Below are positions 1-5,641 of a stretch of 5,641 nucleotides of DNA, piece by piece (position 1 is the stretch's first letter; every line of letters begins with the position of its first letter). The DNA comes from Ahrensia sp. (GTDB taxonomy: Bacteria > Pseudomonadota > Alphaproteobacteria > Rhizobiales > Rhizobiaceae): assembly GCA_024639025.1 (NCBI GenBank), contig JAHEJF010000157.1, positions 1 to 5,641 on the forward strand, written 5' to 3'. Under the pieces are notes generated by a model that worked only from the letters and a program-made list of their open reading frames with translations, was not told the origin of the DNA and ran no database searches. The position numbers and the translations under genes are program-made.

Positions 1-348
1 GTCGGAATAGACAAGCTCCCACAACAGTTCGATCAGATGAAGGCGCTGCTCTTTCTCAAGATTGCGCATCAGAGAACTTGTGAAACGATAAAGGTCCACC
101 GCTTCATCACATGCGGTTTTTGCCGCAGCCAGCAACGCGCGCAGTTCATTGCCTTCAACCTCGTTCTCAGAGCGGACAAGTTTCTCCAGGCGCTCTGTTT
201 CAACTTCGCGCATCACACCATCTGCATGAACGACATGATACATCAGCGCCGCCGCACTCAAGCGCACGTCATCAGGAGAAATTCCGTCTTGCTTCTCCGT
301 TTCCCCATCAGTGAGCGAGGAGATGAAGTTTATGATCTGATCAAACAT
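1..348 (-). CDS. TerB-family (COG4103-like) protein, 3' end outside window
   Basis: The first 116 residues of a small acidic, mostly helical protein are visible; the frame is open to the left edge, so the C-terminus is missing. It begins MFDQIINFISSLTDGETEKQ. Residues 31-58 hold the TerB-like signature: a helix (SAAALMYHVV), then HADGVMREVE (41-50) with the acidic ADG...E pattern, then ERLEKLV. A second helical unit ends LLWELVYSD at residues 108-116, which looks like the start of the second family motif, (A/S)DG, cut by the window. This matches small TerB-like proteins found next to hemY in alphaproteobacteria. The TerB fold is linked by homology to tellurite resistance and stress/membrane-associated complexes, but the role of this branch is unknown and I infer no tellurite phenotype. 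ATG 348 is the earliest possible start, since an in-frame TAG lies two codons upstream. The Shine-Dalgarno is weak. The gene is last in the minus-strand cluster, 136 bases after hemY, so it may be co-transcribed or have its own promoter. Confidence 0.8.
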   Translation of the reverse strand, partial: MFDQIINFISSLTDGETEKQDGISPDDVRLSAAALMYHVVHADGVMREVETERLEKLVRSENEVEGNELRALLAAAKTACDEAVDLYRFTSSLMRNLEKEQRLHLIELLWELVYSD

Positions 349-378
349 GAACTATGTCACTTAGCGCTTTGTTCTTTG

Positions 379-384
379 ATTATC
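379..384 (-). promoter_or_regulatory. Possible -10 hexamer for the TerB-like gene
   Basis: On the minus strand the hexamer GATAAT (5 of 6 matches to TATAAT) lies 30 bases upstream of the ATG at 348, a plausible distance for a short leader. No good -35 hexamer is visible 16-18 bases further upstream, where CGCTGA-like sequence falls inside the inverted repeat at 384-416. If real, this promoter might depend on an activator or be controlled through that repeat. This is a pattern match only. Confidence 0.25.
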
Positions 385-416
385 CAGAGCGTTTCAGTCT
401 TCAGCGGAAACGCTGG
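384..416. repeat. Imperfect inverted repeat between hemY and the TerB-like gene
   Basis: The plus strand carries gcgtttc (389-395) and gaaacgc (407-413), a perfect 7-base inverted repeat with an 11-base spacer. It is extended by cca (384-386) and tgg (414-416), with two unpaired bases on one side. The half-site centres are 18 bases apart. As RNA it could fold into a hairpin after the hemY stop codon, but no U-tract follows on either strand, so it is not a clear intrinsic terminator. As DNA it looks like a two-half-site operator and lies just upstream of a GATAAT hexamer. Which of these it is cannot be decided from the sequence. Confidence 0.4.
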
Positions 417-484
417 CGCGAATTTGGGCATTAAGAGTATTGGATCAATCCGGGTGCCGCGAATCCATCAAGGGTTGACAAAGT

Positions 485-2248
485 CTAGAACAAACGGAAC
501 CGTTTTTCTGCAGGCTGTTCTTCGGCTGGTTCAACACCTGGATCATCAGGGATCGGCGCCTTGATTTCCTCTTCCTCCTGTTCCCCGGCATTTTGACCAT
601 CAACTGCAACAGTTGCTGCTTCTGTTTGAGCTTCCTCTGATGATGGCTCTTCTTTAGTCTCAGCCTTCTTTGTCTCGTCCACAGGCTGCAAGTCATCACC
701 TGTTTTGGCAACCGCGGACTCCTGGTCCGACTTCTCATCGAGATGTCCGTTCGCTGTCACCGTAATCGTTTTAACCTCGTGGGTTTCAATTGATCCCGAT
801 CCATCTTCATCAGCTTTGTCTGATTTGCCAACCTCCACCACAATCACTTCGTGATCGGCGGCAATATCGGCAACTTTTTCATCGATTGTCTGTTCAGCCC
901 GTGGAGCCGCTAATCCCGCTTCCATTGGATCGAGATCATTTTCAATCATGGCACCGCCAATGCGCTCGACAGGAACCTTCCATTCAAACGCATCAATCTT
1001 GCCCGTTGTGGGAGAGAACGGCGCCCACTTTTCAGAGACATAACCATCCGAAGTCCACGCAGGGTCGCGTTGCGCTCGTACGGCTCTCGACAACCATTCC
1101 CTGACCTTGCCCTGATCGCCGGTCTCCGCATCTTCAATATCGGCCATCAACATATAGGCGCTCTCGCGCGGGTCGTTCCGTAGCACGGCCGCGACTGCCT
1201 TGCGGGCCGACTTGAACTCGGTCGCCTCCATCGCCATTTGACCAACAATCAAACTCGACTCGGTGTTATTTGGTTTAAGCTCCTCCAGCCTTTGAGCGCG
1301 CTTGAGCCGGTCCAAAGCTGAATCGCCGGGGCGCGCATTCACATAGGCCAGCGCAACCTCAGGGTGGGGCTGCTTGCGCCAAGTCGTTTCCAGCACTTTC
1401 ACACCACGCCGGGTTTCATTCAGGCGAAAGGCAGCCTCAGCAGCCACAACAGCTGCCGGTGCAAAGTCAGGTGCAAACTTATGCGCTTCAAGCCCTGCAG
1501 ATTTGGCCTTTGCCGGATCCGTTTCCGCATTGGCCTGGGCCAGCGCGGTCAGCAATACAGCACGTTTCCTGTTGGCTTCTTCCTTGGTGATCTGCTTGGT
1601 ACTTTTTTGCTTGTCCAGCAACCGTATCGCGCCATCCCAATCGCCATCAGCTGTTTTCAGATCCAATGCCGCCTTGCTCGCCCAATTGAGCTGCGGGGCC
1701 AGTTCAACAGCTTTTTCGGCATAGTGACGCTGGGCATCCTTCTCGCCCAGCCGCTGAGCTTCCATATACAAACCGCGCAGACCCAAGATGCGCGTTTCTG
1801 GATCTTCCAGCATGTTCTCAAACTTTTTGCGGGCCGTGGCATGATCGCCTTCGAGCATGGTCGCCTGCGCATCCAGAAGATGCAGCAATGGCTCGGTGGT
1901 TGAATCAAGCAGACCGCCGGCCTGCTTTAGCATTTTGCGGGCCGACGCACTGTCGCCAGCACCAGCGGCAATAATGCCGGTGGATAGTGATTGATAACCA
2001 CGATCCCTGCGTCGGGCACGGAAAAACCTTTGCACGCGCTGAGGCGATGTAAACACAACCTTGAAGATCCACCAGATCAACATTGTGACAACTATGGCCG
2101 CCACGATTGCGACGCCGGCAACCATCAGCGGCACTGTTACTGCCCGGTTATCGATTGTGAGCACAACTTCGCCCGGCACATCAGCCAGCCAGGCAAAACC
2201 CAAACCAAGGGCGAAGACAATCAGAACAAAGACTAATACACGAATCAT
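485..2248 (-). CDS. hemY: HemY-like inner-membrane TPR protein
   Basis: The 587-residue protein has two N-terminal hydrophobic segments (about 2-24 and 40-64). A basic stretch follows (RFFRARRRDRGYQS, 75-87) and then a HemY_N-type region. An alpha-helical TPR-like repeat domain spans about 95-395, with typical alternations such as ARKMLKQAG, ARKKFENML, AQRHYAEKAVELAP and ARKAVAAVLRNDP. The conserved block SDGYVSEKWAP (400-410), then SPTTGKIDAFEWKVP (412-426), is characteristic of alphaproteobacterial HemY. The family is inner-membrane anchored and co-occurs with heme genes; its biochemical role is not settled, and it is unrelated to the protoporphyrinogen oxidase also named HemY in Bacillus. 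The E. coli protein is about 400 residues. The extra length here is a low-complexity Glu/Asp/Lys-rich tail (about 450-587) ending RFRLF. The start is ATG 2248, with GGAGG nine bases upstream and touching the mic60 stop codon, which suggests translational coupling. The family call is firm; function is inferred. Confidence 0.92.
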   Translation of the reverse strand: MIRVLVFVLIVFALGLGFAWLADVPGEVVLTIDNRAVTVPLMVAGVAIVAAIVVTMLIWWIFKVVFTSPQRVQRFFRARRRDRGYQSLSTGIIAAGAGDSASARKMLKQAGGLLDSTTEPLLHLLDAQATMLEGDHATARKKFENMLEDPETRILGLRGLYMEAQRLGEKDAQRHYAEKAVELAPQLNWASKAALDLKTADGDWDGAIRLLDKQKSTKQITKEEANRKRAVLLTALAQANAETDPAKAKSAGLEAHKFAPDFAPAAVVAAEAAFRLNETRRGVKVLETTWRKQPHPEVALAYVNARPGDSALDRLKRAQRLEELKPNNTESSLIVGQMAMEATEFKSARKAVAAVLRNDPRESAYMLMADIEDAETGDQGKVREWLSRAVRAQRDPAWTSDGYVSEKWAPFSPTTGKIDAFEWKVPVERIGGAMIENDLDPMEAGLAAPRAEQTIDEKVADIAADHEVIVVEVGKSDKADEDGSGSIETHEVKTITVTANGHLDEKSDQESAVAKTGDDLQPVDETKKAETKEEPSSEEAQTEAATVAVDGQNAGEQEEEEIKAPIPDDPGVEPAEEQPAEKRFRLF

Positions 2249-2257
2249 TGATGCTTC

Positions 2258-2262
2258 CCTCC
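2258..2262 (-). promoter_or_regulatory. hemY Shine-Dalgarno abutting the mic60 stop
   Basis: GGAGG on the minus strand directly follows the mic60 TAG (2265-2263) and lies nine bases before the hemY ATG. Ribosomes terminating on mic60 would sit over this site, so the two genes are probably translated in a coupled way. Confidence 0.75.
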
Positions 2263-3657
2263 CTAGTTCGATGCCGCGGCAGCCATGGCTCCGCTCAGCG
2301 CGTTGGACACCAGCGCGTCAACTGTCTGTCGTGCGCGCAAACTCTCCGCAAAGTCTGCCGATGCCTCCTTGGCTGCATCGGGCAAATTCTCCCACTCGAC
2401 CAAAGCCGCAGCTAGGTCGCTGTCCTTGAGCCGTGCTTCGATCCGTGCTGCAATTTGATCCGGTGAATCGCCCTCGACATCGCCAACAGTGCGAACCTGG
2501 ACAAGCGAGCGGGCGCTCGCCATCAATCGGTCTGCAACCCCTGCGTTTTCATCAAGTCCATCTCCCACGGCAATGATCCGATTGTGAACCGCAGGAAACT
2601 GATCCGACAACTGGCTGATCGTCGCGACACCCGATGCAGCATAATTGCGCAGGGTCTCGACAATCTCGCCATCTCCGGCCACGCTCGCATAAGCTTCCAA
2701 CTCGGTCATGAATGATCCGCCGCGATCGATCGCAGATTTCAGACCGGCAGAAGCAATCGCTGCAGCGACATTGGCGCCCGATGAGCGAGATTCAATCTGC
2801 TCAGCCATTCCGGCAAGTTTTTCTTCAAGCGATGCGATTTGCTCAACGACCGTTCCTTGCAACGTCGCCAAATTCCCCGTCTGAGCCGCAAGATCCGATT
2901 GAAGTGATTCAACCATTGACTGGATTTCCGGCGAGACCTGGTCACCATTGGCGGAAACCGCTGCCAAAGCACCTTCTACTTCTGCAATCCGTGTGGCGAG
3001 CGTTTCAAGCCCCGCATTTTCGCCTGCAGCGCCTGCAGAAATACTGGCTTCAATCTCACCGACTTTTCCATCCAGAGATTGGAGCGCCTGTTCTATTGTG
3101 CTGGTTCTTTCAATCGCTTCTTGTGATGAGCCGAGCGCAGCGTCGATAGACGATTGAGCCTGATCAGAGATGGCAGCGCCTTCGCTCTCCTGCAAAGCGA
3201 TGATTTGCGCTTTCAAGCCATCTATTTCGCTTTGCACCGGACTAAGATCAACCTGCTCGACCGGAGCAGGTTCTGGACCCATGCTCGGCAACACACCCAC
3301 CCATTGCAAACCTGCTCCTCCGATCAGTGCTATCAGACCGCCAATAATGCCGCCTGTAAGGCTCGACATGCCAGTGTTAGAAGCGGCTTTAGGTGGAGTC
3401 GGCCTGGATGACCCTCCTGCTGGTTTGCTTTCAGACTTGGGCAGGTCCTTCTTGGCTGATTCACCTCCCGTGGTGCTTTTTGCTTGATTGCTTTGAGACG
3501 TCTCTTCGGGCTTTTTGGTATCGACACCAGATGTCGACTTCGCACCGGAACTGGCATCATTCTTCGGCTTTGCCTCAGACACCTTCTCGGCCTCCAGGTC
3601 AATCGTCACGGGCTTGCGGGTTGTGCGGGAACTTCGGGGTTTGGCTGACCGGGCCAT
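2263..3657 (-). CDS. mic60: Mitofilin/Mic60 homologue (COG4223), membrane-anchored coiled-coil protein
   Basis: The 464-residue protein starts with a cytoplasmic Lys/Ser/Pro-rich disordered region (1-95) that includes the typical RKPVTIDLEAE (14-24). A single Gly-rich transmembrane segment (about 98-124, GGIIGGLIALIGG) comes next. A long helical, Gln/Glu/Ala/Ser-rich coiled-coil region spans about 135-295. The C-terminal mitofilin domain (about 300-455) includes GLKSAIDRGGSFMTELEAYA, FPAVHN and WENLPDAAK. This order of TM, coiled coil and mitofilin domain matches alphaproteobacterial Mic60, the bacterial counterpart of the mitochondrial MICOS subunit. Members of this family bind and curve membranes and contact outer-membrane partners; in this organism that is inferred. 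The start is ATG 3657, with GGAGG five bases upstream. A GTG at 3669 is in frame, but its bases overlap the Shine-Dalgarno, so it is unlikely. The gene lies between hemD and hemY, its usual place in rhizobial relatives, and is often annotated merely as hypothetical. Confidence 0.9.
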   Translation of the reverse strand: MARSAKPRSSRTTRKPVTIDLEAEKVSEAKPKNDASSGAKSTSGVDTKKPEETSQSNQAKSTTGGESAKKDLPKSESKPAGGSSRPTPPKAASNTGMSSLTGGIIGGLIALIGGAGLQWVGVLPSMGPEPAPVEQVDLSPVQSEIDGLKAQIIALQESEGAAISDQAQSSIDAALGSSQEAIERTSTIEQALQSLDGKVGEIEASISAGAAGENAGLETLATRIAEVEGALAAVSANGDQVSPEIQSMVESLQSDLAAQTGNLATLQGTVVEQIASLEEKLAGMAEQIESRSSGANVAAAIASAGLKSAIDRGGSFMTELEAYASVAGDGEIVETLRNYAASGVATISQLSDQFPAVHNRIIAVGDGLDENAGVADRLMASARSLVQVRTVGDVEGDSPDQIAARIEARLKDSDLAAALVEWENLPDAAKEASADFAESLRARQTVDALVSNALSGAMAAAASN

Positions 3658-3684
3658 GCTTGCCTCCACTCTTCGCGCGCAAGC
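3658..3684 (-). promoter_or_regulatory. Shine-Dalgarno of mic60 inside a potential leader hairpin
   Basis: GGAGG at 3667-3663 (minus) sits five bases before ATG 3657 and decides this start over the upstream GTG. The leader can pair GCUUGC (3684-3679) with GCAAGC (3663-3658), the latter directly before the AUG. That leaves a 15-base loop holding most of the GGAGG. The six-pair stem could modulate initiation, but it is short and its loop is large. The Shine-Dalgarno is clear; the hairpin is speculative. Confidence 0.5.
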
Positions 3685-3724
3685 CGAAACACAATGTCAG
3701 AGGATTGAACATGCACGCTGAATA

Positions 3725-3753
3725 ATTGAACTGAATTTTTGTAGCACAGCCAA
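3725..3753 (-). promoter_or_regulatory. Possible internal promoter upstream of mic60
   Basis: Within the 130-base A+T-rich gap between hemD and mic60, the minus strand reads TTGGCT (3753-3748), a 17-base spacer, then TTCAAT (3730-3725). Each hexamer matches 4 of 6 consensus bases. A 6-base inverted repeat, tgaatt (3732-3737) and aattca (3752-3757), overlaps it. Start of transcription would be about 60 bases before mic60. The gap is unusually long for this otherwise tight cluster, which is the main reason to suspect a promoter. The hexamer match alone is weak. Confidence 0.25.
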
Positions 3754-3787
3754 TTCAAACCGAAAGCTGGATCTTCCAAAATTCTTT

Positions 3788-4534
3788 CTAATTCAGATCA
3801 AAATATTCGCACACCGCCCTGATGACGGCTTCTTCGCGTGGTGCTTCCGCCACAAAGCTACATTCCTGAATGGCCGGCGAAAGCTTCTCCTTGGCGCGTT
3901 TCGACACACAGAAAACGCGTGGATATTCAGGCACTTCGACACCAAGATCAGCGGTCATCAACGTGTTGTAGATCATCGCAGAAACACTGGAATACAACAG
4001 CACCGCATCCACTTTATGAGAATTGAAGACGGACTGAAAAATATAAGTTAATTGACTGACTTTTTTGGTTTTGTATGTTTCGATTATAGCGAGTCGAATA
4101 TCGGCGTCATCCAGAGCGTCCTCGATATCTCGGGTTCTTGTTTCACCACACAAGTAGAGCACATGATTGCCGGCGCTCAACTCTTGGAGGGCGAGCGCAG
4201 CAAGGTCTTTGGCATTACCATCTGCAGAGCGGACAGATTGAAACCCCGCCGTCGTCGCTGCAAGTTTGGTTGCGTCACCCACTGCATAGACAGGAACAGC
4301 GCGAAATTGATCGATGATATGCTGGCTGGCGTGTCGGATCGCATTTGCGCTGGTCACCAGTATCGCTTGCACATCGGTTGGGATCTCCAATCCGGCGGCA
4401 GGTGTGGTTGGTACCACTTCGGTGAAAGGCAGAACCACCGGATCAAATCCGTGGCTCTTCAGACGCGCTGCAGTTTGATCAGCGCCGGGCTGCGGCCGTG
4501 TCACCAAAATTTTTGGCTTCGCCGACGAGCCCAT
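3788..4534 (-). CDS. hemD: Uroporphyrinogen-III synthase
   Basis: HemD cyclises hydroxymethylbilane, the HemC product, with inversion of ring D to give uroporphyrinogen III in the cytoplasm. The 248-residue protein has the usual length for the family and the usual sparse conserved blocks of the two-domain HemD fold: VTRPQPGA (11-18), LVTSANAIR (59-67), VYAVGDATA-like VYAVGDATK (82-90), YLCGETRTRD (127-136), a YSS pair at 181-183, and AEAPREE near the C-terminus (229-235). The chosen start is ATG 4534, two bases after the hemC stop, giving MGSSAKPKILVTRP. An in-frame TTG at 4546 would overlap hemC by 10 bases and add four residues. Neither has a strong Shine-Dalgarno, so initiation probably relies on coupling to hemC. 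The stretch around 4020-4090 is markedly A+T rich and encodes a Lys/Phe/Tyr-containing linker-to-domain-2 segment. HemD is poorly conserved generally, but here context and motifs agree. Confidence 0.93.
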   Translation of the reverse strand: MGSSAKPKILVTRPQPGADQTAARLKSHGFDPVVLPFTEVVPTTPAAGLEIPTDVQAILVTSANAIRHASQHIIDQFRAVPVYAVGDATKLAATTAGFQSVRSADGNAKDLAALALQELSAGNHVLYLCGETRTRDIEDALDDADIRLAIIETYKTKKVSQLTYIFQSVFNSHKVDAVLLYSSVSAMIYNTLMTADLGVEVPEYPRVFCVSKRAKEKLSPAIQECSFVAEAPREEAVIRAVCEYFDLN

Positions 4535-4536
4535 TT

Positions 4537-5472
4537 CTAAGACCAATCTTTGAAAAATTCAGGGCCGGCAGCTATGCGGATCTGATCACCGGCACTCTTG
4601 CCAATTTGCCCAACATCGCTTGTCTTGCCGTTCAGCGACACTTCATGAAATTCCGATCCATCAGGTTTCAGCACCAGACCGTATAGCGAGACATCCTGTC
4701 CTTCGACGACAGCATGGCCGGCTATGGGCGTACGGCATGATCCATCAAGTGCTGCAAGAAATGCACGCTCGCATGAAAGTGCCGCCGATGTATCCTCGTG
4801 ATTGAGCGGTTCGATCAAAGCTGCCATTCGGTCATCATCCTTGCGCCCCTCAATGCAGATAGCGCCTTGACCGGGCGCTGGAGGGAATTTTTCAAGGGCA
4901 ATCAGTTCAGTAATCACATCGGCCATACCAAGACGGCGCAACCCGGCATTGGCCAACAATGTCGCATCAGCAACGCCCTCGTCCAGCTTGCGCAATCTGG
5001 TTTGCACATTACCGCGAAAACCTGTGATTTGCAGATCCGGCCGCGCGCGGCGCACAAGCGCTTGCCGACGCAGAGAAGAAGTGCCTACCACGGCGCCTTT
5101 GGGCAGCGTTTCAAGGCTGTCGGCTTTTGGGCTCAAAAATGCATCACGCGGATCTTCGCGCTCAAGAAACGCCGTCAAGGCCAATCCATCGGGCAGTGCG
5201 GTCGGCATATCCTTGGAGGAGTGAACCGCAATGTCGATTTGTTCATTGAGCAGTTTTTTCTCTATGTCCTCGGTGAACAACCCTTTGCCGCCAATTTCCG
5301 CCAGTGGGCGATCCTGGATGCGATCACCCGCCACCGAGATGACTTCAATCTCGACATCGTCTTCAGCCATTCCGTGCGCGGCGATCAACCGCTGCCGCAC
5401 CTCATAGGCCTGCGCCAGGGCCAGCGGGCTGCCCCGAGTACCAATTCGAATTTTCTGCGTTGTGGAAGCCAC
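4537..5472 (-). CDS. hemC: Porphobilinogen deaminase (hydroxymethylbilane synthase)
   Basis: HemC condenses four porphobilinogen molecules into hydroxymethylbilane, using a covalently bound dipyrromethane cofactor. The 311-residue length is typical. Visible signatures are [15 protein letters not shown] (8-22), [11 protein letters not shown] (61-71), VHSSKDMP (83-90) with the catalytic Asp at 88, GTSSLRRQA (130-138), [13 protein letters not shown] (151-163), PPAPGQGAI (197-205), and [12 protein letters not shown] (243-254) with the cofactor-attachment Cys at 246. The Arg residues that line the substrate cleft in the family (13, 135, 136, 153, 159) are all present, so the enzyme looks intact. 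The start is GTG 5472, preceded by GAGAGG at nine bases. The ORF stays open to an ATG at 5580, but that would overlap tsaD and add 36 residues the family lacks. hemC is first in the minus-strand cluster, and hemD follows 2 bases after its TAG. Confidence 0.97.
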   Translation of the reverse strand: MASTTQKIRIGTRGSPLALAQAYEVRQRLIAAHGMAEDDVEIEVISVAGDRIQDRPLAEIGGKGLFTEDIEKKLLNEQIDIAVHSSKDMPTALPDGLALTAFLEREDPRDAFLSPKADSLETLPKGAVVGTSSLRRQALVRRARPDLQITGFRGNVQTRLRKLDEGVADATLLANAGLRRLGMADVITELIALEKFPPAPGQGAICIEGRKDDDRMAALIEPLNHEDTSAALSCERAFLAALDGSCRTPIAGHAVVEGQDVSLYGLVLKPDGSEFHEVSLNGKTSDVGQIGKSAGDQIRIAAGPEFFKDWS

Positions 5473-5552
5473 AGTTTGAAACCTCTCATATACGTGGTAG
5501 GCGATGGCACCTGCCGTAATACAAATCTGACCATTTGAGCTAGCAATACGCA
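5473..5552. promoter_or_regulatory. Divergent intergenic region between hemC and tsaD
   Basis: These 80 bases must supply the 5' signals for hemC (minus) and, unless its promoter lies within hemC, for tsaD (plus). The hemC Shine-Dalgarno GAGAGG is at 5487-5482. tsaD has no clear Shine-Dalgarno, only a weak GAG about 13 bases upstream. Around 5496-5515 the plus strand can form a small GGUAGG/CCUGCC stem with one G-U pair. I found no convincing -35/-10 pair on either strand. Confidence 0.45.
5482..5487 (-). promoter_or_regulatory. Shine-Dalgarno fixing the hemC GTG start
   Basis: GAGAGG on the minus strand, nine bases upstream of GTG 5472, supports the short hemC start over the open ATG at 5580. 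Confidence 0.65.
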
Positions 5553-5641
5553 ATGCATACGATTTTGGGAATTGAAACAAGCTGCGACGAAACCGCCGCC
5601 GCCATTGTCAGGGGATCAATTTCACCGCTCAAAAGCGAAAT
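5553..5641 (+). CDS. tsaD: tRNA N6-threonylcarbamoyladenosine synthase subunit TsaD, N-terminus only
   Basis: The first 29 codons of a plus-strand gene are present before the window ends. They read [20 protein letters not shown] and then GSISPLKSE. The [16 protein letters not shown] block is the near-invariant N-terminal ATPase (ASKHA/phosphate 1) motif of TsaD (formerly Gcp/YgjD). TsaD transfers the threonylcarbamoyl group to A37 of ANN-decoding tRNAs together with TsaB and TsaE. The metal-binding HxxxH motif lies outside the window. Divergence from hemC is the usual arrangement in rhizobial relatives. The start at ATG 5553 gives the expected two to three residues before ILGIE. The identification is firm despite the short length; nothing can be said about the rest of the protein. 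Confidence 0.93.
   Translation, partial: MHTILGIETSCDETAAAIVRGSISPLKSE

Noticed and set aside
384..416. Intrinsic terminator after hemY
   Set aside because: The hairpin is plausible, but no run of T follows it on the minus strand (the next bases are ATAATCAAAG), so the terminator label is not supported.
431..458. Short palindrome ggat-ca-atcc near the hemY 3' end
   Set aside because: Four-base arms are expected by chance, and no adjacent promoter elements fit.
37..564. 175-residue plus-strand open frame
   Set aside because: It runs antisense across the TerB-like gene, the intergenic region and the hemY 3' end, has no recognisable domain, and is explained as a shadow of the minus-strand genes.
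2948..3157. Overlapping plus-strand frames over mic60, rich in Ala/Ser
   Set aside because: They are complements of the low-complexity Ala/Ser/Glu codons of the Mic60 coiled-coil region.
4052..4540. 162-residue plus-strand open frame
   Set aside because: It is antisense to hemD, with no family motif and no ribosome binding site.
4540..4546. TTG start for hemD overlapping the hemC end
   Set aside because: The ATG at 4534, two bases after the hemC stop, is a better codon, and the added four residues are not needed by the family. It is kept only as a minor alternative.
5496..5515. Hairpin in the tsaD leader as a riboswitch
   Set aside because: It is a single six-pair stem with a G-U pair and resembles no riboswitch architecture. 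The region is also only 80 bases long and serves hemC as well.
4798..5538. 246-residue plus-strand open frame
   Set aside because: It is fully antisense to hemC, whose catalytic motifs are unmistakable on the minus strand; the composition is that of a reverse-strand shadow.

Overview
The window is an ordinary, well-organised chromosomal locus of an alphaproteobacterium, most likely of the Rhizobiales/Hyphomicrobiales type. This rests on the gene order and protein families. A tetrapyrrole biosynthesis cluster hemC-hemD, a bacterial mitofilin (Mic60/COG4223) gene, hemY and a TerB-like gene all read on the minus strand, and tsaD is divergent on the plus strand. I saw no mobile element, CRISPR array, tRNA, rRNA or sign of recent transfer.

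Layout, right to left along the minus-strand transcription unit. At 5553-5641 (+) lie the first 29 codons of tsaD, cut by the window edge. An 80-base divergent intergenic region (5473-5552) follows. Then come hemC (5472-4537, GTG start) and hemD (4534-3788), separated by only 2 bases. A 130-base A+T-rich gap (3658-3787) separates hemD from mic60 (3657-2263). mic60 is followed after 14 bases by hemY (2248-485), whose Shine-Dalgarno abuts the mic60 stop codon. A 136-base gap (349-484) carries an imperfect inverted repeat and a -10-like hexamer. The last gene is the 5' end of a TerB-family gene (348-1), which runs off the left edge.

How the genes fit together: HemC polymerises four porphobilinogen units into hydroxymethylbilane and HemD cyclises it to uroporphyrinogen III, the common precursor of heme, siroheme, cobalamin and (bacterio)chlorophyll. 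HemY is an inner-membrane TPR protein long associated with heme genes but without a settled enzymatic role. Mic60 is the bacterial relative of the mitochondrial MICOS core subunit that shapes membranes and contact sites. So soluble early-heme enzymes are encoded with two membrane-anchored, probably non-catalytic proteins. That membrane-organisation/heme link is the most interesting biology here, but the locus type is already known in alphaproteobacteria and I do not claim a new system.

Start sites were adjusted in three genes. hemC is placed at an internal GTG with a good Shine-Dalgarno rather than at an ATG overlapping tsaD. mic60 is placed at the second in-frame start, just after GGAGG. hemD is placed at the ATG 2 bases after hemC rather than at an overlapping TTG. 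Promoter and operator calls are pattern matches of low confidence.
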